Origin: Treponema sp.
GTDB lineage: Bacteria > Spirochaetota > Spirochaetia > Treponematales > Treponemataceae
DNA: 51,039 nt
Assembly: GCA_024696155.1 (NCBI GenBank)
Contig: JAILHD010000104.1
Location: forward strand, 1 to 51,039
Reading direction: 5' to 3'
Shown: in pieces, positions 32,958 through 41,928 of the stretch
Layout: each line of letters opens with the position of its first letter
Position numbering within the stretch: the first letter of the stretch is position 1
Translations under genes and position numbers: made by a program
The notes under the pieces: model-generated
Told to the model about the DNA's origin: nothing
The model's input: only the letters and a program-made list of their open reading frames with translations
Databases searched by the model: none

Positions 32958-33446
32958 TTACATCACAATCGAGCCACGATCCATGGCTGTTAGACCGGTT
33001 TTAACGTACTCTAAGATGCCATATGGCTCCAAAAGACGCACTAAACTGTCGATTTTTTCTTCACTTCCGGTAGCTTCTACAATCACAGAATCTATACCAA
33101 CGTCTACTATATGCGCACGGAAGATTTCGCAGGTTTCGATGATAACGGCACGGTTTGTACCTTCTGCTTTTACCTTAATCAGAGCCATTTCGCGCTGTGT
33201 AGAAGAAGCTTTCTCACACTTTTTGATTGAAATTACTTCTACAAGTTTTGCAAGCTGCTTCTGAATCTGCTCAAGAATGTACTCATCGCCGTTTACAACA
33301 ATTGTCATGCGCGACTGTCCCGGCTTGTTTGTCTCGCAAACTGTAAGAGAATCAATATTGTAACCGCGACGGCTAAAGAGGCCAGAAACACGGCTCAAAA
33401 CACCAGCATGGTTTTCTACTAAAACTGAAAGTACAAATTTATTCAT
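32958..33446 (-). CDS. ilvN: Acetolactate synthase small (regulatory) subunit
   Basis: A 162-aa ACT-domain protein of the IlvN/IlvH class. The N-terminal ACT domain reads LSVLVENHAGVLSRVSGLFSRRGYNIDSL; the C-terminal half has VDVGIDSVIVEATGSEEKID. It binds valine and controls the catalytic IlvB subunit in branched-chain amino acid synthesis. The catalytic subunit is not in the window. It starts 12 bp after thrA with an AGGAG, so its expression is tied to the aspartate pathway, which feeds isoleucine through threonine. Confidence 0.93.
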   Translation of the reverse strand: MNKFVLSVLVENHAGVLSRVSGLFSRRGYNIDSLTVCETNKPGQSRMTIVVNGDEYILEQIQKQLAKLVEVISIKKCEKASSTQREMALIKVKAEGTNRAVIIETCEIFRAHIVDVGIDSVIVEATGSEEKIDSLVRLLEPYGILEYVKTGLTAMDRGSIVM

Positions 33447-33458
33447 AAAAGTCTCCTT

Positions 33459-35963
33459 CTAGCGCTCTGGGTTAAAGCTTACAGTTCTTAATACGTCTCC
33501 GAATACACCAGCAGCTGTTACACCAGCACCGGCACCGTAACCGCGGACTGTAAGAGGAATTGGCTGATAGCGTTCTGTGTAGAATACGAATGCGTTTTCG
33601 CCACCGCGTACTCCGTACAAAGGATCGTTCTGACCAACTTCCATCATACCAACACTTGCCTTACCGTCTTTAATTGTAGCACCCATTCGCAGAACTTTGC
33701 CAGCTTTTTTCAAATCTGCAATCTTTTTTGCAAAGTAGTCGTCAACTTCAGGAAGCTTTTTAAGGAATTCTTCTACGGTTCCGGTTGAATCAAAGCTGTC
33801 CGGGAATACTTTATAAAGTGTAATGTCTTCAAGTTCAAGATCATAGCCTGATTCGCGGGCAATAATAAGAGCCTTGCGGGCAACGTCCATTCCATTCAAG
33901 TCATCACGTGGATCCGGCTCTGTGTAGCGCAGTTCTTTTGCTTCAAGAACTGCCTTACTAAAAGGAACACCTTCGTCGAGTTTTCCAAAGATGTAAGAAA
34001 GGGAACCAGACATAATTCCGTTAAAGCTTGAAAGCTTATCGCCAGATTTATAGAGGTTCTGTAAAGTATCGATAATTGGAAGACCGGCACCAACGTTTGT
34101 TTCGTAGAGGAAACGGCGGTGCATTTTGTTTGCCGTGCGGCGAAGCTCGTGATAGAACTCAATATTTTTAGAATTTGCACGTTTGTTAGGAGTTGCAATG
34201 CTCATTCCTGCATTCAAAATGTCCAGATAGCGGTCAGGCAAGTCATAAGAAGCTGTACAGTCAACAAAAACAGGATTGAGCGGCTTCTTTTCTTTTACAA
34301 AGTTGATAATCTGATCAACATTTGCATCTGAATTGAACGGATATTCAGGATTTTTCATCTGGTCGCGCCAGTTAGAAAGATCAATTCCGTCCTCGTTCAG
34401 AATCATACCGTCAATAGTTGTGATTGCAAGCACCTTAATATCTACGTTTTCACTCAAAAGCTTGTCGTGCTGCTGGTAAATCTGGTCGATTAAAGTACCG
34501 CCGATTGTTCCTGCTCCAAAGGCAAAAACTTCAATGCTCTGGGCAGTGTGGAAGAAGAAGCGGTGAACTGCCTTAACAGCTGTATCTGTAAACTCGCCGG
34601 AAATTACGGCAGAAATACAGCGTTCACTAGATCCCTGTGCAAGAGCAATGATATTGATATCCTGTGAAGAAAGTGCGTTTGTAAATTTTGAAGCAACACC
34701 GCGATTTTTAATCATGCCGTCGCCAACAACGCTTACAATCGAACAGTCTTTAATAACTTCAATTTCGTCAATAATGCGCTCACGGATTTCAAGTTCAAAT
34801 TCTTTTGCAACTGCATCACGAACTGTGTCTACTTCGCTGTCGCGTACACAGAAAGAAATTGTATATTCAGAAGATGACTGGGTAATCAAAAGAACAGAAG
34901 AACCGGCAGCGCTTACAGCATTAAATACGCGGCTTGCCATTCCAGTGCGTCCTCGCATTGCTGTTCCGCCAACACTTACCATAGAAACATGCTTTAAAGA
35001 ACTGATACCACAAATGCTGAACTTTTTGCGGCTTTCAAAAGGACCTTTTCCGATTCTTGTACCGCGGGCACTTGGGTTGTGGCTGTTCAAGCTCCATGCT
35101 TCAATGCCTTTTGCCTGAAGAGGTGCCAGAGTTTTTGGATGAAGAACTTTTGAACCAAAGAATGAAAGTTCCATTGCCTCTTCGTAACTCATATCATCAA
35201 CAAGAATTGCATCTTTTACAACACGTGGATCAGCTGTGTAAACACCGTCTACGTCTGTCCAGAATTCTACGCGTTTTACGCCAAAGCATGTACCAATGAT
35301 TGCGGCAGAAAAGTCTGAACCGTTGCGTCCAAGAAGTCCCATTACAGGTTTTGAACCGGTTCCTTTTGTCCATGAACAGATAAAGCCCGGGAACAAAAGA
35401 ATGCGGGTCTGACTGTTTGATTCACCATCACGGAAAGGACGGCAGGCTTCTGTAGATTTTCCGTAATCAGCCTCACCTTCTTTCTGATTTCCGGTTGTGA
35501 ATACATATTTACGCGAATCCAGAAGCATTACGCTCTGTTCTTTTGCACGAAGAACTGCTTCCATAATTGGAGCAGAACAAAGTTCACCCATACCCATAAT
35601 GCGGCAGTGAACAGTATCAGGACATTCGCCAAAAGAACCTACGCCTGCAAGAAGTTTTGCAAGTTCGTCAAAGTTAGGCTGAATTGTAGCCATTACTTTT
35701 TCTGCATCAAAGCCCTTAAGTTTAGACTGAAGTTCAAAACAGATTTCTTCATGGATTTTCTTAATGTCAAAAACAAAGGTTTCAGCTGGAGTCCCGGTGG
35801 TACACCCGTCAATTGCAGCCTGAAGACTGTTAGAAACGCCGGCAGCGGCACTAACAACAACACTAAGACGGTCTTCTTTTGCGCGGCCTATAATAATATC
35901 CGCAGAAGAAAGAATACGGCGGGCATTTGCCATAGATGTTCCGCCAAATTTCAATGTAATCAT
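33459..35963 (-). CDS. thrA: Bifunctional aspartokinase / homoserine dehydrogenase
   Basis: An 834-aa fusion catalysing the first and third steps of threonine synthesis. The aspartokinase domain starts with KFGGTSMANARRI and has ACT regulatory segments at about 315-460 (MVSVGGTAMRGRTGMASRVFNAV, IIALAQGSSERCISAV). The homoserine dehydrogenase domain follows (FAFGAGTIGGTLIDQ, NVGAGLPIIDTL, SYIFGKLDEGVPFS). Threonine feedback is expected from the family. AAGGGG precedes the ATG and TATAAA lies upstream, with an inverted repeat next to it. It follows the opp genes by 94 bp. Confidence 0.97.
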   Translation of the reverse strand: MITLKFGGTSMANARRILSSADIIIGRAKEDRLSVVVSAAAGVSNSLQAAIDGCTTGTPAETFVFDIKKIHEEICFELQSKLKGFDAEKVMATIQPNFDELAKLLAGVGSFGECPDTVHCRIMGMGELCSAPIMEAVLRAKEQSVMLLDSRKYVFTTGNQKEGEADYGKSTEACRPFRDGESNSQTRILLFPGFICSWTKGTGSKPVMGLLGRNGSDFSAAIIGTCFGVKRVEFWTDVDGVYTADPRVVKDAILVDDMSYEEAMELSFFGSKVLHPKTLAPLQAKGIEAWSLNSHNPSARGTRIGKGPFESRKKFSICGISSLKHVSMVSVGGTAMRGRTGMASRVFNAVSAAGSSVLLITQSSSEYTISFCVRDSEVDTVRDAVAKEFELEIRERIIDEIEVIKDCSIVSVVGDGMIKNRGVASKFTNALSSQDINIIALAQGSSERCISAVISGEFTDTAVKAVHRFFFHTAQSIEVFAFGAGTIGGTLIDQIYQQHDKLLSENVDIKVLAITTIDGMILNEDGIDLSNWRDQMKNPEYPFNSDANVDQIINFVKEKKPLNPVFVDCTASYDLPDRYLDILNAGMSIATPNKRANSKNIEFYHELRRTANKMHRRFLYETNVGAGLPIIDTLQNLYKSGDKLSSFNGIMSGSLSYIFGKLDEGVPFSKAVLEAKELRYTEPDPRDDLNGMDVARKALIIARESGYDLELEDITLYKVFPDSFDSTGTVEEFLKKLPEVDDYFAKKIADLKKAGKVLRMGATIKDGKASVGMMEVGQNDPLYGVRGGENAFVFYTERYQPIPLTVRGYGAGAGVTAAGVFGDVLRTVSFNPER

Positions 35964-35980
35964 AGGTGTACCCCTTTATA

Positions 35981-36000
35981 CTTTTGCAGTACGGCAAAAG
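35981..36000. promoter_or_regulatory. Inverted repeat in the thrA promoter region
   Basis: CTTTTGC (35981-35987), a 6-bp centre, GCAAAAG (35994-36000). It lies directly upstream of the minus-strand TATAAA (35975-35980), in the spacer position, where a bound repressor would block polymerase. The role is inferred. There is no T run, so a terminator is unlikely. Confidence 0.4.
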
Positions 36001-36057
36001 TTTTTAAATATTTTTGTAATTATAAAGAAAAATACAAGTAATCTCAATCAGTATGGG

Positions 36058-37017
36058 CTATTCTAAAAAACATCTTACGCGATGATTTTCGTCAATTGAG
36101 CGAAAGGCTGGAAGTTCTTTACGGCAGCGTTCTGTTGCATGAGGACATCGATATGCAAATGGACAGCAATTTTCCCGTTCAAGAGTTGTTTTTACTTCTT
36201 TATTTGATGAAGAAAATTCACCCTTAGCGCCGTTAAAAAGCAGCTTTGTATACGGATGAAAGGCAGTTTTGTAAAGATCTGCGGCAGGGGCTTCTTCTAC
36301 AAGAACGCCGCGGTACATTACGCCGATTTTATCGCAAAAATAGCAGGCAACTTTGAGGTCGTGGGTAATAAAAACGTAAGTAAGATTACGGGAAGCTTTA
36401 AGGTCGCTCAAAAGATTGATAATCTGTCCCTGAATTGAAACGTCAAGGGCACTTACAACTTCATCACAGAGAATAAGGCGGGGATTCATAATAAGTCCGC
36501 GGGCAATGGAGATACGCTGGCGCTGACCACCAGAAAACTCTGCCGGACGGCGGAATAAATCTTCTCCCTTTAAGCCGACTTCGCTAATAATTTTTTCTGC
36601 CCGCTCAAGGGCCTCTTTTTTTCCCTGCCAGAGAGAAGAATAGCGCAATCCAGCCGTAATTACATCAAAAACTGACATTCTCGGATTAAGCGAGCGCGCA
36701 GGGTCCTGAAAGATATATTTTACTTCTTCGCGATAGCGGGAAAGTTCCTTTTTACCAAGCGAAGAAAGAGAAAGCTTTTTTCCACTTTCCGGGTAATAAA
36801 AAATCTCGCCTGCTGTCTGGCGGTATAGCTGAATAAGCATTTTTGCAGTGGTAGTTTTTCCGCAGCCTGATTCGCCTACAATTCCATAAGTCGTACCACG
36901 CTCAACATCAAAAGAAAGGTCGTTCACCGCATAAACGTTCTGCTTGTTCTTTGCAAAAAAGCCTGCTTCCAGGTTGAACTGTTTATATAGATTTTTTACT
37001 TCGATAATATTTCCCAT
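36058..37017 (-). CDS. oppF: Oligopeptide ABC transporter ATP-binding protein OppF
   Basis: A 319-aa ATPase of the peptide/opine/nickel ABC class. Walker A GESGCGKTT, signature SGGQRQR and Walker B LILCDEVVSALD are intact. The C-terminal oligopeptide-specific block CPFAYRCPHATERC has the cysteine pattern that can hold an iron-sulfur cluster in this subfamily. I start at the ATG giving GNIIEVKNLYKQF, 2 bp after the upstream stop and about 8 nt after GAGGAAAA. Earlier in-frame codons would overlap the fused permease-ATPase gene. It is the last of the opp genes. Confidence 0.94.
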   Translation of the reverse strand: MGNIIEVKNLYKQFNLEAGFFAKNKQNVYAVNDLSFDVERGTTYGIVGESGCGKTTTAKMLIQLYRQTAGEIFYYPESGKKLSLSSLGKKELSRYREEVKYIFQDPARSLNPRMSVFDVITAGLRYSSLWQGKKEALERAEKIISEVGLKGEDLFRRPAEFSGGQRQRISIARGLIMNPRLILCDEVVSALDVSIQGQIINLLSDLKASRNLTYVFITHDLKVACYFCDKIGVMYRGVLVEEAPAADLYKTAFHPYTKLLFNGAKGEFSSSNKEVKTTLERENCCPFAYRCPHATERCRKELPAFRSIDENHRVRCFLE

Positions 37018-37018
37018 A

Positions 37019-39082
37019 TTAGTTTTCCTCAAAAAGTTCTGCGCCCTGAGCATCTGCAAGTTCGTCAAGTTTTACGCGCTCATCTTCGCTGATTGACTGC
37101 ATTCGACTGGCAGTATAATGACTTCCAAACTGAGGAACAGCACCCACCAGAGCCTTTGTATACGGATGCTTTGGATTTTTTATAACCTCTTCCGGCGTTC
37201 CCGTTTCCATAATTTTTCCACGGTACATTACGGCAATGCGGTCAGAAATATGAGCAACAAGGTCTATATTGTGGCTTATAAATATAATAGAAAGATTGCG
37301 TTCTTTTTTCAGGCGCAGTAAAAGCGAAACTATCTGAGCCTGAATGGTAACATCAAGCGCAGTTGTAGGTTCGTCTGCAATCAAAAGTTCGCAGTTCTGT
37401 GCAAGGGCAAGCGCAATTCCAATACGTTGTAACTGCCCTCCACTAAATTGATGAGGAAAAGCTGTTAGGCGTGATGCAGGGTCTGGAATTCCAACTTCTG
37501 AAAGCAGGGCCGAAGCTTTTTTGTATGCATCTTCTTTTGTAATCTTAGGTTCCAGAATGCGATAGGTTTCCCAGAAAACACTTCCAATATTCTGCAGCGG
37601 GTCAAAACTTCTTCCAGGTTCCTGAAAGATTAAGCTGATTTTCTGCCCGCGGTATTGTCGAAGTTCCGTCTGAGAAAGCTTCATTAAATCTACCCCGTTG
37701 TAAAAAATGGAACCGCGGGCAGAAGCATTGCGAGGCAAAAGTCCTGGAATTGCAGTGGTACTTACAGATTTTCCGCTTCCAGACTCTCCTACAATTCCAA
37801 GGATTTCTCCACGATGCAGGTCAAAACTTACACCGCGGGCAGCGTAAACAGGGACAAAGTCTGTGCCTTGAAGAACATCGAAGGTGACGTAAAGGTTTTG
37901 TACACTGAGTAGCGGGGGCGTTGCGGGGACGGTTTCCGTCGTAATCACATCTCCATCATCAGTGCCCCTAACGGAAACCTCAGAAGCCTGCTTCGCAGTC
38001 TGCTGACATTTAAGGCATCTTCGCGCTCTTCTCTTCTTAAATACCGCGCTGTAAGGGTCAAAGAAATCTCTAAGCGCGTCGCCAATAAAATTAAAGGCAA
38101 GAGTTACAAGAAGCAGCATAAGAACAGGGTACAAAAGCCACGGGAAATTCTTGAGGTTAGAAAGAGTGGAAATGTCGCGGTTGATAAGGCTACCCCAGCT
38201 TACTGCAGGGTCAGCAATTCCAAGTCCCAGGTAAGAAAGTGTTGTTTCGCTCATAATAAAGCCCGGTATACTCAGGGCTGTACTTACAATCAAAAGGCTT
38301 GCAGTCTGCGGAATTATGTGGCGAAAAATTACAACAACAGAAGGAACACCTTCGAGCGCTGCATCTACAACAAACTCTTCGCGCTTTACGGCATGAACTA
38401 TACCGCGGATTGTACGGGCACTGCCAGGCCACCCTACAAGGGCAAGAATAAGTGTGATTATCATGTAAGAAGTACCGGTGTCCATCTTTGCATTAAGAAG
38501 AGAACGCAAAAAAAGAATAAAATAAAGCGAAGGAATGAGCATAAAAAACTCTGAAAGTCGCATGATGCCCCAGTCGGTAACACCTCCAAAATAACCCGAA
38601 AGGCCGCCAAGAAGTACCGCAAGAAGCAATGAAACAGCAGTAGCCACAAATCCGATTGTTAGTGAAATACGGCTTCCGTAAACTATACGCGAAAAAAGGT
38701 CGCGGCCAAGGTTATCGGCTCCCAGAAGATAAACGGGATAGCCGTCCTTGCAGCCAAAAAGGTGGCGGCGGCAGGGAATTATACCAAGAATTTTATATGG
38801 CTCGCCTTTTACAAAAAAGTTCAGACTGTGAATATATTCTGCGTTACGAACCCGCGCATACTTCCAGGTAATCTGATTGATTACGCGGTATTCACGTACC
38901 TTAGGTCCACGCAAAGTAAGCTGAACGTTAGCAGGATGATAGGTATTCTGCTCAAAACTCAAAGTTGAAGGATACGGCGCAATAAACTCTGCAAAAATCA
39001 TTATAAGATAAATCAGCACAAGAAAAATAAAAGAAACAAGTGCCAGTTTTTGTGTTCTAAGATATTCAAAAAACTTTTTCAT
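37019..39082 (-). CDS. Fused oligopeptide permease and ATPase (OppC-OppD)
   Basis: A 687-aa protein in one frame. Residues 1-350 are an OppC-type permease: an N-terminal membrane segment (ALVSFIFLVLIYLIMIF), the periplasmic loop, then five more spans with the EAA-like coupling motif around DAALEGVPSVVVIFRHIIPQ, ending IGDALRDFFDPY. Residues about 400-687 are an OppD ATPase: Walker A GESGSGKS, signature FSGGQLQRIG, Walker B LLIADEPTTALD. These are normally two genes. The linker at about 355-400 is encoded partly by an inverted repeat (37931-37979). A fused half-transporter is workable because permease and ATPase pair one to one. Confidence 0.92.
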   Translation of the reverse strand: MKKFFEYLRTQKLALVSFIFLVLIYLIMIFAEFIAPYPSTLSFEQNTYHPANVQLTLRGPKVREYRVINQITWKYARVRNAEYIHSLNFFVKGEPYKILGIIPCRRHLFGCKDGYPVYLLGADNLGRDLFSRIVYGSRISLTIGFVATAVSLLLAVLLGGLSGYFGGVTDWGIMRLSEFFMLIPSLYFILFLRSLLNAKMDTGTSYMIITLILALVGWPGSARTIRGIVHAVKREEFVVDAALEGVPSVVVIFRHIIPQTASLLIVSTALSIPGFIMSETTLSYLGLGIADPAVSWGSLINRDISTLSNLKNFPWLLYPVLMLLLVTLAFNFIGDALRDFFDPYSAVFKKRRARRCLKCQQTAKQASEVSVRGTDDGDVITTETVPATPPLLSVQNLYVTFDVLQGTDFVPVYAARGVSFDLHRGEILGIVGESGSGKSVSTTAIPGLLPRNASARGSIFYNGVDLMKLSQTELRQYRGQKISLIFQEPGRSFDPLQNIGSVFWETYRILEPKITKEDAYKKASALLSEVGIPDPASRLTAFPHQFSGGQLQRIGIALALAQNCELLIADEPTTALDVTIQAQIVSLLLRLKKERNLSIIFISHNIDLVAHISDRIAVMYRGKIMETGTPEEVIKNPKHPYTKALVGAVPQFGSHYTASRMQSISEDERVKLDELADAQGAELFEEN
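37931..37979. repeat. Inverted repeat in the OppC-OppD linker
   Basis: GGTTTCCGT (37931-37939) and ACGGAAACC (37971-37979) with a 31-nt loop. A small GAAGC-CT-GCTTC palindrome follows at 37983-37994, and the GGCGTTGCGGG at 37918-37928 matches the complement of one end of family B. The block codes for linker residues about 365-390, in frame. Confidence 0.6.
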
Positions 39083-39094
39083 AATTCCAGCCCC

Positions 39095-40168
39095 CTATTC
39101 TTTTCCGTATCTGATTCTTGGGTCAACAAGGGCAAGAAGAATGTCGCTTGCAATCATGCCGATTAAAACAAGAGCCGAGATAAACATACTGTTTGCAAGT
39201 ACAAGATTTATATCCTGCTGCATTACAGCCTCATACATAAGGCGCCCAATTCCAGGGTAGGCAAAAATAATTTCCAAAACCAGAGAGCCGCTAAAAAGCG
39301 ATGCCAGAAGATTTGCACTTCCTGTAATGTACGGATTTAGAGTATTACGGAAGGCATGATTCAGATAAACGCGTTTTTCTGAAATACCACGGGCACGCAG
39401 GGCAAATATATAGGGCATTCCCATCTGATCAAGCATTGTGGCACGTATCATTCGCATTGTACCACCGATTCCACCTAAGAACGAAACTAAAAGCGGCAGA
39501 AAAATGTGGTGCACATAGCTGAACGTAAAATGGAGAGGTGCCTCGCCAAAAGTAAAATCAGGATACGCTGTAACAGGAAAAAGCCCCGTAACGGCGGCAA
39601 AAAGCTGAACAAGGATTAATAAAAGCAGCCCCGGAAAAGCGTGGAAAAATAAAGCAAAAAAGGTGACCGCTGTATCAACATTTGTTCCCGCCTTGCTGGA
39701 AAAATAAACGCCCAGCAAAAACGAGAACAGCGTAATAAAAACAAGGGAAATCAGATTCAGTAATACGGAGTTCCAGATTCGGCTGCGGATTAAAAAACTT
39801 ACAGGCGCGCGTGAAATAAGGCTTGTTCCCAAATCGTGATGCACAAGTACGCGGTTGAGCCATTTAAAATACTGAACGTAAAAAGGCTTATCAAGGCCAA
39901 ACTCTGCACGCAGACGTGCAATCTGTTTTTCATTAAGCAGCTGATTTTCATCTTTGCCAGGGGTAGAGCCAGAGCTCATTTTTGCAGTCCCGTTGTCCAT
40001 AGATGACATAATCTGCTGGCTCATCATCTGGTCAACAATGTCGCCAGGTGCAAGTTCCATCAGCCCGAACAGGGCAAAGCCTAAAAGAAAAAGCAGGACG
40101 AGCATAGTAATCAGTCGTCCTGTTATAAACGCCGCTAAAGGCGCTTTTTTTTGAAAAAGTTTCCACAT
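39095..40168 (-). CDS. oppB: Oligopeptide ABC transporter permease OppB
   Basis: A 357-aa inner-membrane permease of the peptide/nickel class. The first span (LITMLVLLFLLGFALFGLMELAPGD) leads into a long periplasmic loop with the family segment ARLRAEFGLDKPFYVQYFKWLNRVLVHHDLG. The EAA loop is ALRARGISEKRVYLNHAFRNTLNPYI. I start at the ATG giving MWKLFQKKAPL; longer in-frame reading overlaps the cyclase gene and codes for nothing family-like. TAAAAT ends 8 nt before this ATG and no Shine-Dalgarno is evident. It is followed 12 bp later by the fused OppC-OppD gene. Confidence 0.94.
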   Translation of the reverse strand: MWKLFQKKAPLAAFITGRLITMLVLLFLLGFALFGLMELAPGDIVDQMMSQQIMSSMDNGTAKMSSGSTPGKDENQLLNEKQIARLRAEFGLDKPFYVQYFKWLNRVLVHHDLGTSLISRAPVSFLIRSRIWNSVLLNLISLVFITLFSFLLGVYFSSKAGTNVDTAVTFFALFFHAFPGLLLLILVQLFAAVTGLFPVTAYPDFTFGEAPLHFTFSYVHHIFLPLLVSFLGGIGGTMRMIRATMLDQMGMPYIFALRARGISEKRVYLNHAFRNTLNPYITGSANLLASLFSGSLVLEIIFAYPGIGRLMYEAVMQQDINLVLANSMFISALVLIGMIASDILLALVDPRIRYGKE

Positions 40169-40196
40169 ATTTTTAAATTTTATTTGTAAAAAAAAT

Positions 40197-41879
40197 TTAT
40201 TGAGCAAGCTTATCCGGCATAGGATTACGGATTTCAAGACGACGTTCTGCAAGATACTGCTTATCATCAACTTTGTATGCAGCAATATTCTTACCCTTGC
40301 GTTTTGCAAAGTAAAGATTATCATCAGCCTGCAGAATAGGATCTGCAGGTTTTGCACCAATTCCTAAACTTGCAGAAACCTTTACATCCTGAGAATACTT
40401 GATTCTAAAGATTTTTGTACGGATTGATTCTGCATAACGGATAACATCATCAAAAGTTGTGCGTTCAAAAAGAAGCACCATTTCTTCTCCACCGTAACGG
40501 TAAGCCCTGATTGACCTGCGTTCGGTATCCAGAAGAACTCCACCAACCTTTTTTAATACTTCATCACCAAAAGCATGACCGTAAGAATCGTTTATTTTTT
40601 TAAAGTCATCAAGGTCAATCATAATGGCACAGTAATTTCTCTTAATAAAATTAAGATAGCGGATACGGGCATTAAGTGCGCGTCTTGTAGAAAGTTTTGT
40701 AAGGCCATCTGTCTGAAGTTCTGTAATAACAGCATAGAACAGAAGTAAAATAACAAATATGATAAATACATTCAAAAGAATCGTATGAATATACTCTTTT
40801 GATTTTCCATTAATCTCTGCTTGTAAGAAAAGCTCATTCATTATGTTCGTAAATTTCTCCTTTGCCAGCAATGTATAGTCCTGAACAACACTATCTGATA
40901 ACTCTCTTGAATCGTTTGAAACTTCCTGGAAAATTTTTGTACGTGCACTTGCCATGTCGACAGGCAGTTCTGCCATCAGTTTTCTAGAAAGACTAATTTT
41001 TTTAAGCTTGAAGAAAAACTGATCGCAGTAATTACCATAAAGCTCATTAAATTCAACCGCTTTTTTATAATCATTATGAGACAAAGCCCATAGTGTTTTA
41101 ATATACAAAACAGGCATGTGGAAGTCGAATGCTGTAAAACGAGAAACAACTTCCTCTGGTGAATAATATTTATCCCAAAGTTTACATGCAGAGTCGTAAG
41201 CCTCGTCATATTTTTCCTGAGCAAGCAGGATAAGGGCTTTTATAACCTTTCCATCGCGTTCAAAATAAACAGGAAACTCAGGGCTTATAGAACTTGTAAA
41301 GCTTGCATCTTTCATTATCTGTTCTGCAGCAAGTGCTGCACGATCATATTCACCCTGCTTAATAAGATATGCAGAATTAACAAGACATGCCTGAATACGT
41401 GTCATAGGATTTTCACATTCATAGAAAGAGCCAAAGGTAGAAGCCTTATTTATTACATCAAAAGCTTCCTGATCTGCGCCTATTTCCAGAAAGTACTTTG
41501 CCATATTGGCATAGATAAAAATTGTATTGTCTTTATTCTCTGACTTCTGACTGTAAAAAAGAGCATTTCCTACATTATTAAAGTAAGAATGCATGTCACC
41601 TTTTTGATAGTAAAGATTTGAAATCAAAAGATGAATCTGACTGTACTGAGCATCTGTAAGTTTTTTCAATTTTAACAGAGGAACAAGAAGACTTAAATCA
41701 TGGTCAATCTGATCCTGCTTATACTGAAGCAAAGCAAGTGCCGTATCAATTCTTTTCTGATTGTTTGATTTTAACTCTTTGTAATAAGAATGTCTTACTA
41801 AGCGGCCGCCAACGTTACATGCAAAAATAGCAAAAACAATTAAAAAAATTCGAAAATTTTTTCTGCTTCTGTAGCGCAT
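40197..41879 (-). CDS. Diguanylate cyclase with extracytoplasmic TPR-like sensor
   Basis: A 560-aa protein. One membrane segment lies at about 8-26, followed by about 340 residues of TPR-like helices (IYANMAKYFLEIGADQEAFDVINKAS, LVNSAYLIKQGEYDRAALAAEQIM), then a second segment (ILLNVFIIFVILLLFYAVI). A GGDEF domain with the active-site motif GGEEM at 463-467 and IDLDDFKKINDSYGHAFGDEVL ends the protein. It should make cyclic di-GMP in response to a periplasmic signal. No RxxD inhibitory site is seen just before the motif. It lies between oppA and oppB on the same strand, 49 bp after oppA and 28 bp before oppB. GGGAGAG precedes the ATG. Confidence 0.92.
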   Translation of the reverse strand: MRYRSRKNFRIFLIVFAIFACNVGGRLVRHSYYKELKSNNQKRIDTALALLQYKQDQIDHDLSLLVPLLKLKKLTDAQYSQIHLLISNLYYQKGDMHSYFNNVGNALFYSQKSENKDNTIFIYANMAKYFLEIGADQEAFDVINKASTFGSFYECENPMTRIQACLVNSAYLIKQGEYDRAALAAEQIMKDASFTSSISPEFPVYFERDGKVIKALILLAQEKYDEAYDSACKLWDKYYSPEEVVSRFTAFDFHMPVLYIKTLWALSHNDYKKAVEFNELYGNYCDQFFFKLKKISLSRKLMAELPVDMASARTKIFQEVSNDSRELSDSVVQDYTLLAKEKFTNIMNELFLQAEINGKSKEYIHTILLNVFIIFVILLLFYAVITELQTDGLTKLSTRRALNARIRYLNFIKRNYCAIMIDLDDFKKINDSYGHAFGDEVLKKVGGVLLDTERRSIRAYRYGGEEMVLLFERTTFDDVIRYAESIRTKIFRIKYSQDVKVSASLGIGAKPADPILQADDNLYFAKRKGKNIAAYKVDDKQYLAERRLEIRNPMPDKLAQ

Positions 41880-41928
41880 ACATACTCTCCCTAAATTTTA
41901 TTTACCTACTATTTTAAATCCCATCAGG

